Positions 1 to 7,774 are shown, counted from the stretch's first letter. The stretch is DNA of 10,527 nucleotides from CAYPKW01 sp964411425 (GCA_964411425.1 CAYPKW010000082.1:1-10527); one strand, 5' to 3'. Translations and numbers: made by a program. Notes: generated by a model not told the origin, from the letters alone.

Positions 1-1910
1 GTGTAGACGCGGGCGACGCCGCACTGGCGCAGCGTGCGCTCGTCCTCGGGCGGCACGATGCCGCCGACGACGACCGGCAGGCGTTCGAGGCCGGCGGCCC
101 TGAGCCGCCCCATGACGTCGCGCACCAGCGCCACGTGGCTGCCGGAGAGGATCGAGAGGCCGACCACGTGGACGCCTTCCTCGAGCGCCGCGTTGGCGAT
201 GCGGGCCGGGGTCGAGCGGATGCCCTCGTACACGACCTCGAAGCCGGCGTCGCGGGCGCGCACCGCCACCTGCTCGGCACCATTGGAGTGCCCGTCGAGG
301 CCGGGCTTGCCCACCAGCATCTTGAGCCGCCGGCCGAGGCGCGCCGAGAGCCGGTCGACGCGCCGGCGCACCTCCTCGAGCGCGCTCGCGTCGGTCGCGG
401 CGCCGGCGACGCCGGTGGGGGCGCGGTATTCGCCGAACACCCGGCGCAAAGTATCGCCCCACTCGCCGGTCGTCGCCCCGGCAAGGGCGCAGGCGATCGA
501 GGGCGGCATGATGTTGGCGCCCTCGGTTGCGGCCCGGAGCAGGTCGTCGAGCGCCGCCGCAACCCGCGCGCCGTCGCGCGCCGCCCGCCAGGCGAGCAGG
601 GATCGGACCTGTTCCCGTTCCGCCGCGTCGTCCACCGCGAGGAACCCGCCCTCGCCCGCCGTCAAGGGAGAGGGCGCCGCGTCGGTGTACTTGTTGACGC
701 CGACGACGACCCGCTCGCCCGATTCGATGGCGGCGAGGCGCCGCGCGTTCGATTCGACGAGCCGGCGCTTGATGTAGCCCTGCTCGACCGCGGCGACGGC
801 GCCGCCCAGGGCGTCCACCCGCGCCAGCTCGGACTTGGCGGCGGCCTTCAACTCGGCCACCTTGGCGGCGATGACGGGCGAGCCGTCGAAGATGTCGTCG
901 TACTCCAAGAGGTCCGTCTCCTCGGCCACGATCTGCTGCAGCCGGAGGCTCCACTGCTGGTCCCACGGGCGCGGCAATCCCAGCGCCTCGTTCCAGGCCG
1001 GGAGCTGGACGGCGCGCGCGCGCGCCTTCTTCGACAGCACCACCGCCAGCATCTCCAGCAGGATGCGGTAGACGTTGTTCTCCGGCTGCCGCTCGGTGAG
1101 GCCGAGCGAGTTCACCTGCACGCCGTAACGCAAGCGGCGGAGCTTCGCGTCGGCCACGCCATAGCGCTCGCGGGCGATCTCGTCCCAAAGCTCGGCGAAG
1201 GCGCGCATCTTGCACAGCTCGGTGACGAACCGGATGCCGGCGTTGACGAAGAAGCTGATGCGCCCGACGACGGCGGGGAAGTCCTCGCCCGGCACCTGGC
1301 CGGAATCCCGGACCGCGTCGAGCACGGCCACCGCGGCGGCGAGCGCGTAGGCCAGCTCCTCGACCGGCGTGGCGCCGGCCTCCTGCAAGTGGTACGAGCA
1401 GACGTTGATCGGGTTCCACTTCGGCATCTCGCGCACGGCGAACGCGATCACGTCGGCGGTGAGCCTGAGGCTCGGGCCCGGCGGGAAGATGTAGGTGCCG
1501 CGCGACAGATACTCCTTCAGGATGTCGTTTTGCACGGTGCCGGCGAGCGCCTGGCGCGCCGCGCCCTGGCGCTCGGCCGCGGCGACGTAGAGCGCCAACA
1601 GCCAGGGCGCCGTCGCGTTGATGGTCATGGAGGTGTTCATGGCCGCGAGCGGGATGCCCTGGAACAGCGCCTCCATGTCGCCCAGGTGGCCCACCGGCAC
1701 GCCCACCCGGCCTACCTCGCCCTTGGCGAGCGGGTGGTCGGCGTCGTAGCCGGTCTGGGTCGGCAGGTCGAAGGCCACCGACAGCCCGGTCTGCCCGCGC
1801 GCCAGGTTGGCGCGGTAGAGCTCGTTCGACGCCGCGGCCGAGCTGTGGCCCGAATAGGTGCGAATGAGCCAGGGCGGGTCGCGGCGCGGGGGGTCGCTCG
1901 ATGCGGACAT
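1..1910 (-). CDS. ecm: Ethylmalonyl-CoA mutase (coenzyme-B12 dependent), 3' end cut by window edge
   Basis: Catalyses the radical carbon-skeleton rearrangement of (2R)-ethylmalonyl-CoA to methylsuccinyl-CoA in the cytosolic EMC pathway. I translated 636 codons from the ATG at 1908-1910; the frame stays open to the window edge and should lack only a few tens of residues. The N-terminal three quarters is the mutase barrel, with signatures such as YSGHSSAAASNELYR, FDLPTQTGYD, MNTSMTINATAPWLLALY and VCSYHLQEAGA. The C-terminal B12-binding domain (from about residue 510) has KPGLDGHSNG with the DxHxxG cobalt ligand at His541, then GLSILSGSH and VVVGGIVPP. The sequence follows the Ecm/MeaA clade closely as I remember it. 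Family knowledge: this clade is single-subunit and distinct from methylmalonyl-CoA mutase. Linkage to ccr and mcd supports the assignment. It starts 11 bp after the metZ stop, so the two are probably one operon. The alternative, a methylmalonyl-CoA mutase, is unlikely. Confidence 0.93.
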   Translation of the reverse strand, partial: MSASSDPPRRDPPWLIRTYSGHSSAAASNELYRANLARGQTGLSVAFDLPTQTGYDADHPLAKGEVGRVGVPVGHLGDMEALFQGIPLAAMNTSMTINATAPWLLALYVAAAERQGAARQALAGTVQNDILKEYLSRGTYIFPPGPSLRLTADVIAFAVREMPKWNPINVCSYHLQEAGATPVEELAYALAAAVAVLDAVRDSGQVPGEDFPAVVGRISFFVNAGIRFVTELCKMRAFAELWDEIARERYGVADAKLRRLRYGVQVNSLGLTERQPENNVYRILLEMLAVVLSKKARARAVQLPAWNEALGLPRPWDQQWSLRLQQIVAEETDLLEYDDIFDGSPVIAAKVAELKAAAKSELARVDALGGAVAAVEQGYIKRRLVESNARRLAAIESGERVVVGVNKYTDAAPSPLTAGEGGFLAVDDAAEREQVRSLLAWRAARDGARVAAALDDLLRAATEGANIMPPSIACALAGATTGEWGDTLRRVFGEYRAPTGVAGAATDASALEEVRRRVDRLSARLGRRLKMLVGKPGLDGHSNGAEQVAVRARDAGFEVVYEGIRSTPARIANAALEEGVHVVGLSILSGSHVALVRDVMGRLRAAGLERLPVVVGGIVPPEDERTLRQCGVARVY

Positions 1911-1917
1911 GTCGTTG

Positions 1918-1923
1918 CCTCTC
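1918..1923 (-). promoter_or_regulatory. Ribosome binding site of ecm, overlapping the metZ stop codon
   Basis: On the minus strand GAGAGG lies 7 nt before the ecm ATG, and its first two bases are the GA of the metZ TGA stop. This supports the chosen ecm start and suggests translational coupling, with ribosomes ending metZ positioned at the ecm site. Confidence 0.6.
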
Positions 1924-3109
1924 AGATCGCGGCCAGCGCCTGGGCCAGGTCGTCCCGCAGGTCCGCCACGTCCTCGAGCCCGACCGAGAGGCGGACCATG
2001 CCGTCCGAGATGCCTTGCCGGGCCCGCGCCTCGGGTGTCAAGCGCTGGTGCGTGGTGGTCGCCGGATGGGTGATCAGGCTCTTCGAATCGCCCAGGTTGT
2101 TGGAGATGAGGACGAGGCGGAGCGCGTCGAGGAACCGGAACGCCGCCGCCTTGTCGCGCAGCTCGAAGGTGACGAGGCTGCCGCCGGCGCTCATCTGGCG
2201 CATGGCGAGATCGTGCTGCGGATGGCTGGGGAGGCCCGGATAGAGCACCGAGAGAACCTCGTCGCGCCCGGAGAGGAACAGCGCCAGCGCCCGGGCGCCG
2301 TCGCAACTCCGGCCGAGGCGCAGGTCCATGGTCTCCAGGCCCTTCAGGAGCAGCCAAGCGTTCATGGGCGAGAGCGACGGGCCGGTGTGGCGCAGGAACG
2401 GTTGCAGCGTCTCCTCGACGAAGGCCGTGGGGCCGAGCACGACGCCGCCCATGGTGCGGCCCTGGCCGTCGATGTGCTTGGTCGCGGAATAGACCACGAT
2501 GTCGGCGCCGAAGATGAGCGGGCGCTGCAACAGCGCGGTGGCGAACACGTTGTCCACCACGACCCGCGCGCCGGCCCCGTGCGCGAGCTCGCAAACGCGC
2601 GCGAGGTCGACGATCCGCAAGCCCGGGTTGGACGGGGTCTCGAGGAACACCGCCGCGGTCTTCGGCGACAGCGCGCGCCGCCAGGCCGCTTCGTCGCGCC
2701 CGTCCACCAGCACGCTGTCGATGCCGAAGCGCGGCAGAATTTCCGTGAGAATATAATGGCAGGAGCCGAAGAGCGCGTCCGAGGAAACGACCCGGTCGCC
2801 CGCCTTCAACTGGCACATGAGCGAGGCGAACACGGCCGCCATGCCGGTCGCGGTGGCGCGCGCGGCCCCGGCGCCCTCGACCGCGGCCATGCGCTCCTCG
2901 AACATCGACACCGTCGGGTTGCCGAATCGCGAGTACTGGTAGCGCTTGCGGGTGCCGAGGAAGGCGGCCTCGGCGTCCGCGGCCGAGGGATAGACGTAGC
3001 CCGAGGTGTAGAAGATCGCCTCGCAGGTCTCGTCGAACTGGGAGCGCCGCACGCCGCCATGCACCAGCCGGGTGCGCAGCCGCCAGCCGGCGTCGGGCCT
3101 GTCGTTCAT
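1922..3109 (-). CDS. metZ: O-succinylhomoserine sulfhydrylase (Cys/Met metabolism PLP enzyme)
   Basis: Predicted cytosolic PLP enzyme making homocysteine directly from O-succinylhomoserine and sulfide in methionine synthesis. The 395-residue length is normal for the Cys/Met gamma-family. Visible signatures are YSRFGNPT (residues 59-66, cofactor phosphate and active-site loop from the neighbouring subunit), the aspartate of VVVDN (Asp186, pairs with the pyridine nitrogen), the Schiff-base lysine in YSATKHIDGQGR (Lys211), and NLGDSKSLITHPATTTHQ (338-355) lining the substrate carboxylate site. The early HGGVRRSQFDET and TSGYVY resemble MetZ rather than cystathionine gamma-synthase or MetY; the family is hard to split without a tree. 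The ATG at 3107-3109 is preceded by GGGGAA on the minus strand. It leads the metZ-ecm unit, an unexpected pairing of a methionine gene with an EMC gene, possibly only shared growth-linked expression. Confidence 0.9.
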   Translation of the reverse strand: MNDRPDAGWRLRTRLVHGGVRRSQFDETCEAIFYTSGYVYPSAADAEAAFLGTRKRYQYSRFGNPTVSMFEERMAAVEGAGAARATATGMAAVFASLMCQLKAGDRVVSSDALFGSCHYILTEILPRFGIDSVLVDGRDEAAWRRALSPKTAAVFLETPSNPGLRIVDLARVCELAHGAGARVVVDNVFATALLQRPLIFGADIVVYSATKHIDGQGRTMGGVVLGPTAFVEETLQPFLRHTGPSLSPMNAWLLLKGLETMDLRLGRSCDGARALALFLSGRDEVLSVLYPGLPSHPQHDLAMRQMSAGGSLVTFELRDKAAAFRFLDALRLVLISNNLGDSKSLITHPATTTHQRLTPEARARQGISDGMVRLSVGLEDVADLRDDLAQALAAI

Positions 3110-3135
3110 CCGATTCCCCGCTCGATTTGCGCTAC

Positions 3136-3163
3136 TCTATACCGCCACTTGTGCATTGCAAAA
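3136..3163 (-). promoter_or_regulatory. Candidate metZ-ecm promoter overlapping an ATTGCAAAA box
   Basis: Minus-strand TATAGA (3141-3136) resembles a -10 element, with TTTTGC (3163-3158) 16 bp upstream as a weak -35. Transcription would start near 3129, giving a leader of about 20 nt before metZ. The -35 falls inside ATTGCAAAA (3155-3163), whose core TTGCAA is a perfect palindrome and could be an operator shared with the divergent ccr. For ccr the same TTGCAA could be a -35 with a poor -10 (TATCGG, 3179-3184), 17 bp away. Only the spacing and base matches are observed; the function is inferred. Confidence 0.3.
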
Positions 3164-3204
3164 CGCCAGGGCGGCGCGTATCGGTGGGCCGCACTCGAAC
3201 GCCC

Positions 3205-3210
3205 GAGGGG
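3205..3210 (+). promoter_or_regulatory. Ribosome binding site deciding the TTG start of ccr
   Basis: GAGGGG lies 6 nt before the in-frame TTG at 3217. There is no in-frame ATG or GTG near the conserved N-terminus; the next Met codon is inside KELYEVGEIPPLGHVPARMYAW, a conserved stretch. This site therefore fixes the start at 3217 rather than at the earlier in-frame TTG at 3127, which lies in the promoter region. Confidence 0.6.
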
Positions 3211-3216
3211 GATAGA

Positions 3217-4494
<1,278 letters not shown>

Positions 4495-4502
4495 CCCAGG
4501 CC

Positions 4503-6164
4503 ATGCAGCGCGCCGCGAGCGCACCGGCCTTGCTGCCGGATTGGCAAGTTGTTTGCGCCCGCGCGCTTGCCGCCGCCGAGCGTTACGGCGAGGCCGCCAA
4601 GGCGGCGGTGCTGGCGCGCCTCGGCGGACGGGTCGAGGGCGAGGCGTTCGAGCGCGAGCAGGTGGCCGCGCATGGCTACGCCTGGCTCGCAACCTACGTC
4701 ACGGCGCTGCGCCAGGTGCTCGACTGGGCCGCGCGGTCGCAGGCGACCGGCAGACATGGCGAACTCGAATCCCTGATTTGTCAGGCGGCGTTCGGCGAAT
4801 ACCTCGCGCAAGTTGCGGGCGGCATCCCGATGAGCCAGGGCGAGATCGTGCGGCCCGCCGACCTCGGCGCCGACGGCGCGGCGGCGGGCCTCGTCGCCGA
4901 CCACGCGGTGGCGGCGCTCCTACGCGGTGGCAACGGCGCGGGCGTGCGCCTGCGCATCGCCGAGCTGATCGCCGACGGCGAGTTCGGCGACGCCGGCCTC
5001 GAGGACGACACGCTGCTCCAGGCGCGCGACCAATTCCGCCGCGTCGCCCTGCGCTACCGCGCCGCCGCCCACGAGTGGCACCTGAAGGACGCCCTCATCC
5101 CGATCGAGGTCGTCGAAGAACTCGGGCGGCTCGGCGTCTTCGGCGTCACCGTGCCGGCGGAGCACGGCGGGCTCGGGCTCGGCAAGATGGCGATGTGCGT
5201 GGTGACCGAGGAATTGTCGCGCGGCTATCTGGGCTTGGGCTCGCTCGGCACGCGCTCCGAGATCGCCGGCGAGTTGATCCGCCTCGCCGGCACCGAGGAG
5301 CAGAAACGCCGCTTCCTGCCGGGCATCGCTTCGGGGGCGATCCTGCCCACCGCCGTGTTCACGGAGCCGGGCGTCGGCTCCGATTTGGGCGCGCTCAAGT
5401 GTCGCGCGGTCAGGGACGGCGGCGTCTACCGCGTCACCGGCGCCAAGACCTGGATCACGCACGCCGCGCGCTCGGACCTGATGACGCTATTGGCGCGCAC
5501 CGATCCCAAGGAGAAGGGCTACCGCGGCCTCTCCATGCTCCTCGCCCTGAAGCCGCGCGGCACCGAGGCCGACCCGTTCCCGGTGGCGGGTCTCAAGGGC
5601 AGCGAGATCGTGGTCTTGGGCTATCGCGGCCTCAAGGAATACGAGCTCGCGTTCGACGGATTCGAAGTGAAGGCGGAGAACCTGTTGGGCGGCGTCGAAG
5701 GCGAGGGCTTCAAGCAACTCATGGCGACGTTCGAGTCGGCGCGCATCCAGACCGCGGCGCGCGCCGTGGGCGTGGCGCAGAACGCCCTCGAGCTGGCGCT
5801 CGACTACGCGAAGGGCCGCGTCCAGTTCGGCAAACCGATCTACGCCTTCCCGCGCGTCGCGGGGAAGATCGCCTGGATGGCGGTCGAGACCATGGTCGCG
5901 CGCCAACTGACTTACTACGCCGCGCGCCGGAAGGACTCCGGCAAGCGCTGCGACATCGAGGCGGGCATGGCGAAGCTGTTGGCGGCGCGCGTCGCCTGGG
6001 CCGGCGCCGACAACGCCGTGCAGGTGCACGGCGGCGCCGGCTACGCCGCGCTCTCCCCCGTGAGCCGGGTGCTGTTGGACGCGCGCGTCCTCAACATCTT
6101 CGAGGGCGCCGCCGAGATCCAGGCCCAGGTCATCGCCAAGGGGCTGCTGCAAGGACGAAATTAG
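4503..6164 (+). CDS. mcd: Methylsuccinyl-CoA dehydrogenase
   Basis: FAD enzyme of the acyl-CoA dehydrogenase family that oxidises (2S)-methylsuccinyl-CoA to mesaconyl-CoA in the EMC pathway, passing electrons to electron-transfer flavoprotein. From the ATG at 4503 it has 553 residues. This matches Mcd, which carries an N-terminal extension of about 150 residues absent from ordinary acyl-CoA dehydrogenases (here EREQVAAHGYAWLATYV and FGEYLAQVAGGIPMSQGEIVRP). The dehydrogenase core shows TAVFTEPGVGSDLG (283-296), TGAKTWITHAARSD (312-325), FESARIQTAARAVG (410-423), RVQFGKP (439-445), QVHGGAGY (507-514), and the catalytic base Glu534 in NIFEGAAEIQ. No good Shine-Dalgarno is visible, so translation may be coupled to ccr, 8 bp upstream. 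Odd point: the last codons (GGA CGA AAT TAG) are AT-richer than the rest, and a second copy of this 3' end lies 630 bp downstream. Confidence 0.94.
   Translation: MQRAASAPALLPDWQVVCARALAAAERYGEAAKAAVLARLGGRVEGEAFEREQVAAHGYAWLATYVTALRQVLDWAARSQATGRHGELESLICQAAFGEYLAQVAGGIPMSQGEIVRPADLGADGAAAGLVADHAVAALLRGGNGAGVRLRIAELIADGEFGDAGLEDDTLLQARDQFRRVALRYRAAAHEWHLKDALIPIEVVEELGRLGVFGVTVPAEHGGLGLGKMAMCVVTEELSRGYLGLGSLGTRSEIAGELIRLAGTEEQKRRFLPGIASGAILPTAVFTEPGVGSDLGALKCRAVRDGGVYRVTGAKTWITHAARSDLMTLLARTDPKEKGYRGLSMLLALKPRGTEADPFPVAGLKGSEIVVLGYRGLKEYELAFDGFEVKAENLLGGVEGEGFKQLMATFESARIQTAARAVGVAQNALELALDYAKGRVQFGKPIYAFPRVAGKIAWMAVETMVARQLTYYAARRKDSGKRCDIEAGMAKLLAARVAWAGADNAVQVHGGAGYAALSPVSRVLLDARVLNIFEGAAEIQAQVIAKGLLQGRN
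6113..6149 (+). repeat. Direct repeat, copy 1: 3' end of mcd
   Basis: This 37-bp stretch inside the mcd 3' end recurs at 6743-6779 with one mismatch (6122 G versus 6752 A, CAG versus CAA, both Gln). The two copies are offset by exactly 630 bp and bracket the first brnT-brnA pair. Beyond the identical part the next codons still match at the protein level (Gly-Arg-Asn) with synonymous bases. It looks like one end of an insertion or duplication. Confidence 0.9.
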
Positions 6165-6225
6165 CGCCGACTACGCCAGCCGGTTGGCTTTCCCACGGAA
6201 TGCGTGTTCCAGAAAGCGCGGATCG

Positions 6226-6537
6226 ATGCCCCGTCCAAGCATTGTACGGTTCGAGTGGGATCCGGCCAAGGCGCGGACCAACCTCGCCAAGCACGGCGTT
6301 GCCTTCGCCCTTGCCGCCAGCGTTTTCCGTGATCCGCTGGCACTGAGCGTGTATGATGAGGAGCACAGCGACGAAGGCGAGCGATGGGTAACCCTGGGCG
6401 TCGCGGAGAACGGCCAATATCTGGTCGTCGTTCACACTTTTCGACAGGTGGGACCGGCGGACGTGCTCCTGCGGGTCATTTCCGCGCGGCGCGCGACGAG
6501 GCGGGAGATCGCCGACTACGAAAGGGTGGCGCGATGA
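6226..6537 (+). CDS. brnT: BrnT-family ribonuclease toxin (module 1)
   Basis: A 103-residue BrnT toxin, a small RelE-fold RNase that inhibits translation when released from its antitoxin. Family signatures are FEWDPAKARTNLAKHGVAF (residues 9-27) and VISARRATRREIADYE (84-99). The ATG at 6226 puts the FEWDP motif near the N-terminus as usual; an in-frame TTG at 6184 would add 14 unlikely residues. The ribosome site is weak (GCGGAT before the ATG). Its stop overlaps the next gene's ATG (ATGA), the usual toxin-antitoxin arrangement with the toxin first. It starts 61 bp after the mcd stop, on the same strand, so it might receive some mcd read-through. The whole module lies between the two mcd-tail repeats, which suggests it arrived as a unit. 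Confidence 0.88.
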   Translation: MPRPSIVRFEWDPAKARTNLAKHGVAFALAASVFRDPLALSVYDEEHSDEGERWVTLGVAENGQYLVVVHTFRQVGPADVLLRVISARRATRREIADYERVAR

Positions 6538-6734
6538 AAACGCAGTACGACTTCAGCAAAGGCAAGCGGGGGAAGTTCTTCCGCTCCGACGCCACACTGA
6601 AATTGCCGGTCTATCTCGACCGGGATGTCGAAGGCTACCTCGCCGCCGAGGCGAAGCGCAAAGGCGTCGACTTGTCCGAACTCGTCAACGACCTTCTCAA
6701 GAAGGATATCGCCATCCTCGAATCGGTGAAATGA
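6534..6734 (+). CDS. BrnA/CopG-like antitoxin (module 1)
   Basis: A 66-residue protein beginning MKTQYDFSKGKRGKFF, with LPVYLDRDVEGYLAAEAKRK and LSELVNDLLKKDIAILE towards the C-terminus. This is the short YDFSKGKRG type of antitoxin that accompanies BrnT toxins. The LPVYLD strand followed by two helices (about residues 23-60) is a plausible ribbon-helix-helix fold for DNA binding and autorepression; the basic N-terminus probably contacts the toxin. It overlaps brnT by 4 bp, with AAAGGGTGG upstream as ribosome site. Its stop is followed within 10 bp by the second copy of the mcd 3' end. Assigned from family resemblance and context. It differs from the classical BrnA of module 2, so I leave the symbol blank. 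Confidence 0.8.
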   Translation: MKTQYDFSKGKRGKFFRSDATLKLPVYLDRDVEGYLAAEAKRKGVDLSELVNDLLKKDIAILESVK

Positions 6735-6740
6735 GGCGTG

Positions 6741-6824
6741 GGCGAGATCCAAGCCCAGGTCATCGCCAAGGGGCTGCTGAGCGGGCGGAACTGCCGCGAT
6801 GTCGCGCCAACGGATGTCGGATAG
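6741..6824 (+). pseudogene. Displaced mcd 3'-end remnant (direct repeat, copy 2)
   Basis: In the mcd frame this region reads GEIQAQVIAKGLLSGRNC, then RDVAPTDVG and a TAG at 6822-6824. The bases at 6743-6779 match mcd 6113-6149 at 36 of 37 positions. The following codons AGC GGG CGG AAC correspond to CAA GGA CGA AAT in the intact gene, so Gly-Arg-Asn is conserved with synonymous, GC-richer codons. Where mcd has TAG, this copy has TGC. It has no start and no other mcd sequence, so it is a fragment. Most likely it is the former mcd 3' end, separated by insertion of the brnTA module; a tail duplication or a piece of a second mcd allele are alternatives. Confidence 0.75.
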
Positions 6825-6891
6825 GACGATTATCCTTACCAACAACCGAGTTCGATCCCAATCGCCGCTGTTCGAGCCGCCCGTAACGGAT

Positions 6892-7350
6892 TCAGTTTCT
6901 CAGTTTGCTCAGCTGCGTCTGCAAACCCTCTTCGATCTGCGAGGCCAAGGCTGACAAGCCTTTGCGTAACGCCAACGCAACGGTTTCGTCGAAACTGGTC
7001 GCCAGTTTCGCTTGAGCAGCCAAGTGCAGCTGGTCCGCCAATTCTGAAGGAAGGTTGATGCTCAATGCGGTCTTGGCTGGTAGTGCGGCGGCTACCTCTT
7101 CAGCCTCCTGTCTTTGCCACGACGGCAGCCCTATCAGTCGTCGGCCGCGATCGTGGACGAAACGAAGCTCCGGTTCATTGTAGACGCCATCTCGTATGTT
7201 CTTCTCCAGCGTAGAAGAGATACTCAGGACGGGGTCTCTGGAGCGACTGCTCACAAGGTTCTTCTCCAAAATGATTCTTGCGAGCTCTCTTGAGGACATT
7301 GGCGTCTGCTGTTCGGTCAACAGTCGATAGGCGGCTTCTTGTACTTTCAT
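6892..7350 (-). CDS. HARE-type winged-helix protein with possible ribbon-helix-helix tail
   Basis: A 152-residue probable DNA-binding protein of unknown role. Residues 1-76 resemble the HARE-HTH winged helix found alone or fused to restriction enzymes and chromatin proteins: KVQEAAYRLLTEQQTPMSSRE, RIILEKNLV, then a conserved STLEKNIRDG and a wing ending in RRLIGLPSW. After a linker, residues 95-135 (ALSINLPSELADQLHLAAQA, then SFDETVALALRKGLSAL) have the strand-helix-helix pattern of ribbon-helix-helix proteins, an inference. Base composition is visibly less GC-rich than the EMC genes, suggesting transfer. It is the only leftward gene in the accessory pocket and converges on brnTA module 1. 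A near-consensus promoter with repeats lies directly upstream, which fits an autoregulated repressor. No nuclease motif is visible and no partner gene faces it, so a complete restriction or defence system is not supported. Confidence 0.72.
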   Translation of the reverse strand: MKVQEAAYRLLTEQQTPMSSRELARIILEKNLVSSRSRDPVLSISSTLEKNIRDGVYNEPELRFVHDRGRRLIGLPSWQRQEAEEVAAALPAKTALSINLPSELADQLHLAAQAKLATSFDETVALALRKGLSALASQIEEGLQTQLSKLRN

Positions 7351-7358
7351 GGGAAGGG

Positions 7359-7382
7359 ATCCTGCTTTCCTGTTATCCTGTT
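7359..7382 (-). repeat. Three 8-bp direct repeats (CAGGA boxes) in the leader of the HARE-HTH gene
   Basis: On the minus strand the 24 bp read AACAGGAT, AACAGGAA, AGCAGGAT, three units in perfect 8-bp register. A fourth CAGG (in ACAGGC, 7400-7395 side of the adjoining inverted repeat) sits 7 bp earlier. They lie between the expected transcription start and the ATG at 7350, and the last AGGA can also act as ribosome site. They are candidate binding sites for the gene's own product. Confidence 0.55.
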
Positions 7383-7400
7383 GCCTGTATTAGAACAGGC
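7383..7400. repeat. Inverted repeat over the -10 element (GCCTGT-N6-ACAGGC)
   Basis: Perfect 6-bp arms (7383-7388 and 7395-7400) surround a 6-bp centre, ATTAGA on the plus strand. The centre is the -10 hexamer TCTAAT on the minus strand. A protein bound here would block the promoter, so it is a plausible operator. Confidence 0.55.
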
Positions 7401-7417
7401 TGGCCCGGCTCTGTCAA
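7389..7417 (-). promoter_or_regulatory. Near-consensus sigma-70 promoter of the HARE-HTH gene
   Basis: The minus strand carries TTGACA (7417-7412), a 17-bp spacer and TCTAAT (7394-7389). The -35 is perfect, the spacing ideal, and the -10 matches at four of six positions including the key A and final T. Transcription would start near 7382, giving a leader of about 32 nt before the ATG at 7350. Such a promoter is unusual among the GC-rich genes here and fits a mobile or self-regulating gene. Confidence 0.65.
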
Positions 7418-7738
7418 CCGTGTGGCGACCCCCAAAGCCATCCGCTTCACCGTCATTAGCCGGCTTACCAGACGGACGTTGTGGCCGGGTCCGCGCACGA
7501 GGTCGCAATGCTATACGACGGGCGTCGCTGTTCCGTTGGATGTTGAACCGGGCCAGACCGCGCGCGACGGAAGTTTCATCAACTGGCGAGCCGCCCCGGC
7601 TGAATAGTGCGCGATCCACACCGGCTGACAGCAACCACGGGCGGCGTCGGACGCCGTCCTGACGTGGTGCAATGTTCGCGATTGGCGCGTCATGTTGGCA
7701 GAGATCCAGAAGTACGCACGCGCCCGAATCGGCGCCCG

Positions 7739-7774
7739 AACTGGAGTCGGAGTGGAATCTTACCGACTCCAATT
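7739..7774. repeat. Inverted repeat / hairpin, 12-bp arms with one mismatch
   Basis: The 9-bp arms TGGAGTCGG (7742-7750) and CCGACTCCA (7763-7771) are perfectly complementary around a 12-base loop. Beyond one mismatched pair, AA and TT extend the stem. No T-run follows, so it is not a typical rho-independent terminator in either direction. It might be an operator, an attachment or end sequence of a mobile piece, or a structured RNA element about 70 bp upstream of brnT module 2. Confidence 0.6.

Noticed and set aside
135..2243. Very long plus-strand open frame antisense to ecm
   Set aside because: It mirrors a clearly conserved minus-strand gene, and its translation is low-complexity Arg/Ala/Gly/His text with no family signature. 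High GC makes long antisense frames common.
3127..3216. Earlier TTG start for ccr at 3127
   Set aside because: It would add 30 unconserved residues translated from the promoter region; TTG at 3217 has a proper ribosome site and the expected N-terminus.
6846..6885. tRNA-like GTTCGATCCC near the end of the mcd remnant
   Set aside because: The flanks cannot form a T-stem and no acceptor or anticodon arms are present, so it is not a tRNA or a tRNA attachment site.
7347..7772. 141-codon minus-strand open frame upstream of the HARE-HTH gene
   Set aside because: It runs through the promoter, repeats and hairpin, has no plausible ribosome site, and its composition is not protein-like.
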